A DNA stretch of 60,073 nucleotides from Fragilaria crotonensis (lineage: Eukaryota; Bacillariophyta; Fragilariophyceae; Fragilariales; Fragilariaceae). This document shows positions 57,577-60,073 of this stretch, piece by piece (position 1 is the stretch's first letter; every line of letters begins with the position of its first letter). A model generated the notes under the pieces. It was not told the DNA's origin and searched no databases. It saw nothing but the letters and a program-made list of their open reading frames with translations. A program made the translations under genes and the position numbers. The DNA lies in contig JAKSYS010000371.1 of NCBI GenBank assembly GCA_022925895.1, positions 1-60,073 on the forward strand. Reading direction: 5' to 3'.

Positions 57577-58360
57577 ATGAGGGATAATATCTGCTACTAT
57601 GCCCAAATCTTAGACAACTACGCCCCATGCATTGTTGGCAGCAGCAAGTGGAATAACATTGTAAACATGGAGAACCAGCACTGTGCAACAACTGACAGGA
57701 AAGTATGGAGCAAGAAAATCCTGTCCATAAGTGATGAAGCATTCATTTTGCTGTGCCTGATCAACTATGGGAAGAGGTGGTTTGCCAAATTAGTTAAGAT
57801 AGAGAAAATTTAAGTTTATCCGAATGGTTTGTCCAGGACAAACAACAAGGAACTGACTTGTTTTGTTATCACTCGTTGGAAACAGCAAATTGGTACATGG
57901 ACAGATGAGGACAACAAAAACCTACCGGTGAGTTACACTATGATAAATGAAATGAACAAACCACATCCTAAAATCAAACCAATCTTTGCAATACCATGTT
58001 CCGCATCCACCACTTTATACATTCTCCAGGAACAAGGGTGCTCATGATAATGGGGGAGGCTGTGGTTGGTCACAGGCTGGAATGAGGAAATACGATGAAT
58101 TATACATGGCCATCAAGAATGATAGAAAAAAATCAGCCCCAACATTCAACCAGGAACTACTAAAAATGTTTCTGTCAAGAAGGAAAAAGGAGTCTGGGCG
58201 GGGGGTCAGGAAACAATTTGATGACAAGGGTAAGAAACGCCCACACAACAAGTGCATGGATGTACTTGACAATGACTCTGATGAGGAGGATGATAAGTAC
58301 TACTCCAGGTGTCTTGCTTCTGAACTTGTCTACAGTGAAGTGAAAGTGGAGGCAGTTTAG
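57577..58360 (+). pseudogene. Companion ORF of the Plavaka-like element, decayed
   Basis: Coherent fragments: MRDNICYYAQILDNYAPC (57577), TAA at 57811-57813 in the same frame, SRTNNKELTCFVITRWKQQ, then after a shift near 58030 GGGCGWSQAGMRKYDELYMA and a basic/acidic tail (GKKRPHNKCMD, DNDSDEEDDKYY). From memory, the 'GGGCGWS..G..RYNEL' pattern recurs beside transposons in diatom genomes; no enzymatic motif is known to me. It is divergent from the transposase, so it may belong to the same element. Confidence 0.45.
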
Positions 58361-59934
58361 AATTGATCAGACACATAGTAAAGAATAGTAGAATGCTTCA
58401 TCAAAGCCACACGAATAGGCACATTAAAACTAATCTCCAACCAAAGTTAAAATGAGTGACATTAGCTACTACGTACATCAATTATATGAACAATGTCAGC
58501 TCAGAACTACTGAGGTGATTACTTCATACACACTTCACAGCAAACTTCTTCTTTTTGCATGTCAAATTGAAGAAGTGGTATAGTTCATATATTTTAAGTC
58601 CAAGAGCTCAGGAATTCCACTCAAACACTAGTAAACATGAGTCTGCAAAATTCAGGATTTGAAATTTTGGAGCTCAGGAATGCAAAGTATGAGCTCCTAT
58701 GCAAGAGATGAAAAAAGTCAGGAAAAATGAATTTTGGAGTTCAGGAATACGAGGAAACCCACTTCATACACATGCTCTTTAGTCCTAAGTTTTTACCTAT
58801 ATTTTAGGTAAAAATTATGAACAAAAATTATTGTCATATCAAAGATAATTGGTTTTTCATATCCAAGAGCCAACTTGGTTTTGGCACCCTTAGATGGAAT
58901 GTATTGTTCAGTACCGCCGGGTTAAAAAAACAGTGAACATTGTTCAACAGTAACAAACCGTAAACAAAACATAAGCTCCTCAACAACACTTCTTTTCCAA
59001 ACCTTTTTGATTGAGCCTTTGAACGGGTAGTACATTTTGAAGGCAAATGGAAGGTTTCTTGTCATCGTTTACTTTTTATGTTTCTCCGTGGCTAAAACTT
59101 GCACTCCGCGTACTCGAGTACTAGTAGTACAGTACTGTATAATGAACCTGTACTGAGACTTAGTATGACATACTTGTACTCCGAGTGGAACATTTTCTGT
59201 CTATGCATATAATGCATATATGACATACATACAGTATACACATACTGTATGTTGTATGAATAACAGGCTGACGCCGTTACGTTGGTATTTGCTGCTGCAA
59301 CTTGTATCAGTAGCGTAGGACATGCTCAGTTCTTCCATACGTCACCAACTGAGTCTGGGGTGTGGGTGACATGTTACATGGTGTCAGGAAAAACTACAAG
59401 TACTAGTACTCTACGACAGTATGCCACAGAGTTAACAAGCGAGTTGATTCCAGGGGGTTCGGAATTTCCTGACTAACATATGTAGATTCAAGAGGATCAC
59501 AAGTACCAAGCAAGGAGCATGTCAACACCCCCAACCATGCTAAAGTTCTGGAAGTATATTTGCTGGCGTGTGCATGGTCTATCAGTGCGTCGATGTTCGG
59601 CATCCAACAGTACAAGTGCTGATGCGCACTCCTGGAATATGGCATGTTGGTTTCGATCATCCTAGGTCTAGAGAGAGGAAGGTTTGTCGGGGCCAGGTCT
59701 GTTCTCGATAGCAAGAAAGCGTCTCTAGTTTATATTTATTTTATTTGTGAGGTCACAAAGCATCTTGTTGATCCAGTCTTTATGTAGCGAGGGCTGGTCT
59801 TTGTGGTTGTTGGGCGACACGTTGTTGTCAAACGACTTCTTCGTGATGTGACTGAGGAATGATTGTTTGAGATAGGGTGTTGTGAGGTAGCACTCGCTTT
59901 GATAACACTCGTGTGATAACGCCCCCAGTATGGA
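58361..59934. other. Long intergenic stretch
   Basis: 58361-58800 is AT-rich with imperfect repeats of TCAGGAAT and GAATTTTGGAGTTCAGGAAT-type words (58605-58750), possibly subterminal repeats of the Plavaka-like element. 59105-59260 has dense GTAC and ATGCATAT palindromes like the other intergenic regions. No gene supported; the minus ORFs at 59403 and 59736 lack domains and start at doubtful codons. Confidence 0.5.
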
Positions 59935-60073
59935 TTAAGAATCGTCAGGGCCATACTCGTCGTCCAGTTTGTGTCGCTTGCTGTCGTTTTCCACGTCATA
60001 CTCCTCGTCGTCTTCGGTAACGTGAGGAAGCGATATCGGGATCATCTCGTGAGATTGTGAGGAATCAAGGTGG
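59935..60073 (-). CDS. C-terminal end of an unidentified acidic protein, 5' end outside the window
   Basis: From the right edge the minus strand reads HLDSSQSHEMIPISLPHV, TEDDEEYDVENDSKRHKLDD, EYGPDDS, stop at 59935-59937. The acidic, low-complexity but biased composition and the clean frame suggest a real protein tail. Nothing shows the function. Confidence 0.5.
   Translation of the reverse strand, partial: HLDSSQSHEMIPISLPHVTEDDEEYDVENDSKRHKLDDEYGPDDS

Overview
The window is nuclear DNA from a eukaryotic microalga, most likely a pennate diatom. Several features support this. GT-AG introns are short (58-172 nt). Two proteins carry N-termini with the diatom plastid-targeting style (signal peptide ending near an 'AF' motif). 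Housekeeping genes are eukaryotic (ETF-QO, long-form tRNase Z, DENN, an ABITRAM-like protein). Intergenic DNA is dense in GTAC palindromes. I cannot name the species from sequence alone.

The left part (1-26.7 kb) is a gene-rich block: a DENN protein running off the left edge (minus); a giant chromatin remodeller of about 2,630 residues with chromo, HMG, bromo, PHD, chromo, PDZ-like, SNF2 ATPase and two more bromodomains (plus); a putatively N-myristoylated coiled-coil protein (minus); an orphan 559-residue protein (minus); long-form tRNase Z (minus); a RluA-type pseudouridine synthase (plus); a small membrane protein resembling bacterial DUF6141 (plus); SUA5/YrdC (minus); an ABITRAM/FAM206-like gene (plus); and a small orphan (minus). 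Three of these genes bear on tRNA or other RNA maturation. Several otherwise sound genes are broken by one-base indels, mostly in homopolymers, which looks like assembly error more than gene death.

The middle (26.8-47.6 kb) is mobile DNA. A 12.48-kb element (26823-39302) is closed by perfect 32-bp terminal inverted repeats. It carries a decayed Mutator-like transposase with zinc-finger, DDE and SWIM parts, and two cargo genes. One has a GNAT-like domain followed by a C48/Ulp1-like domain, a DUF6824-like segment and a Cys-rich tail. The other has a double-stranded beta-helix (2OG-oxygenase-like) C-terminus. Three satellite arrays of a roughly 72-bp unit lie between the genes; each unit contains a ~37-bp hairpin with 9-bp arms. 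The palindrome TGACGTCA occurs in both TIRs and in both copies of a 132-bp direct repeat upstream of one cargo gene. To the right are three elements flanked by TA dinucleotides: a 1.86-kb non-autonomous element, an abutting 0.82-kb MITE, and a 3.68-kb element with an intact 1,081-residue DDE transposase containing a SAP motif.

The right part (47.6-60 kb) holds ETF-QO with a mitochondrial presequence and one intron, a TPR (kinesin-light-chain-like) protein, a decayed Plavaka/CACTA-like transposase with a decayed companion ORF, a long GTAC-rich intergenic stretch, and the acidic C-terminus of a gene entering from the right edge (minus).
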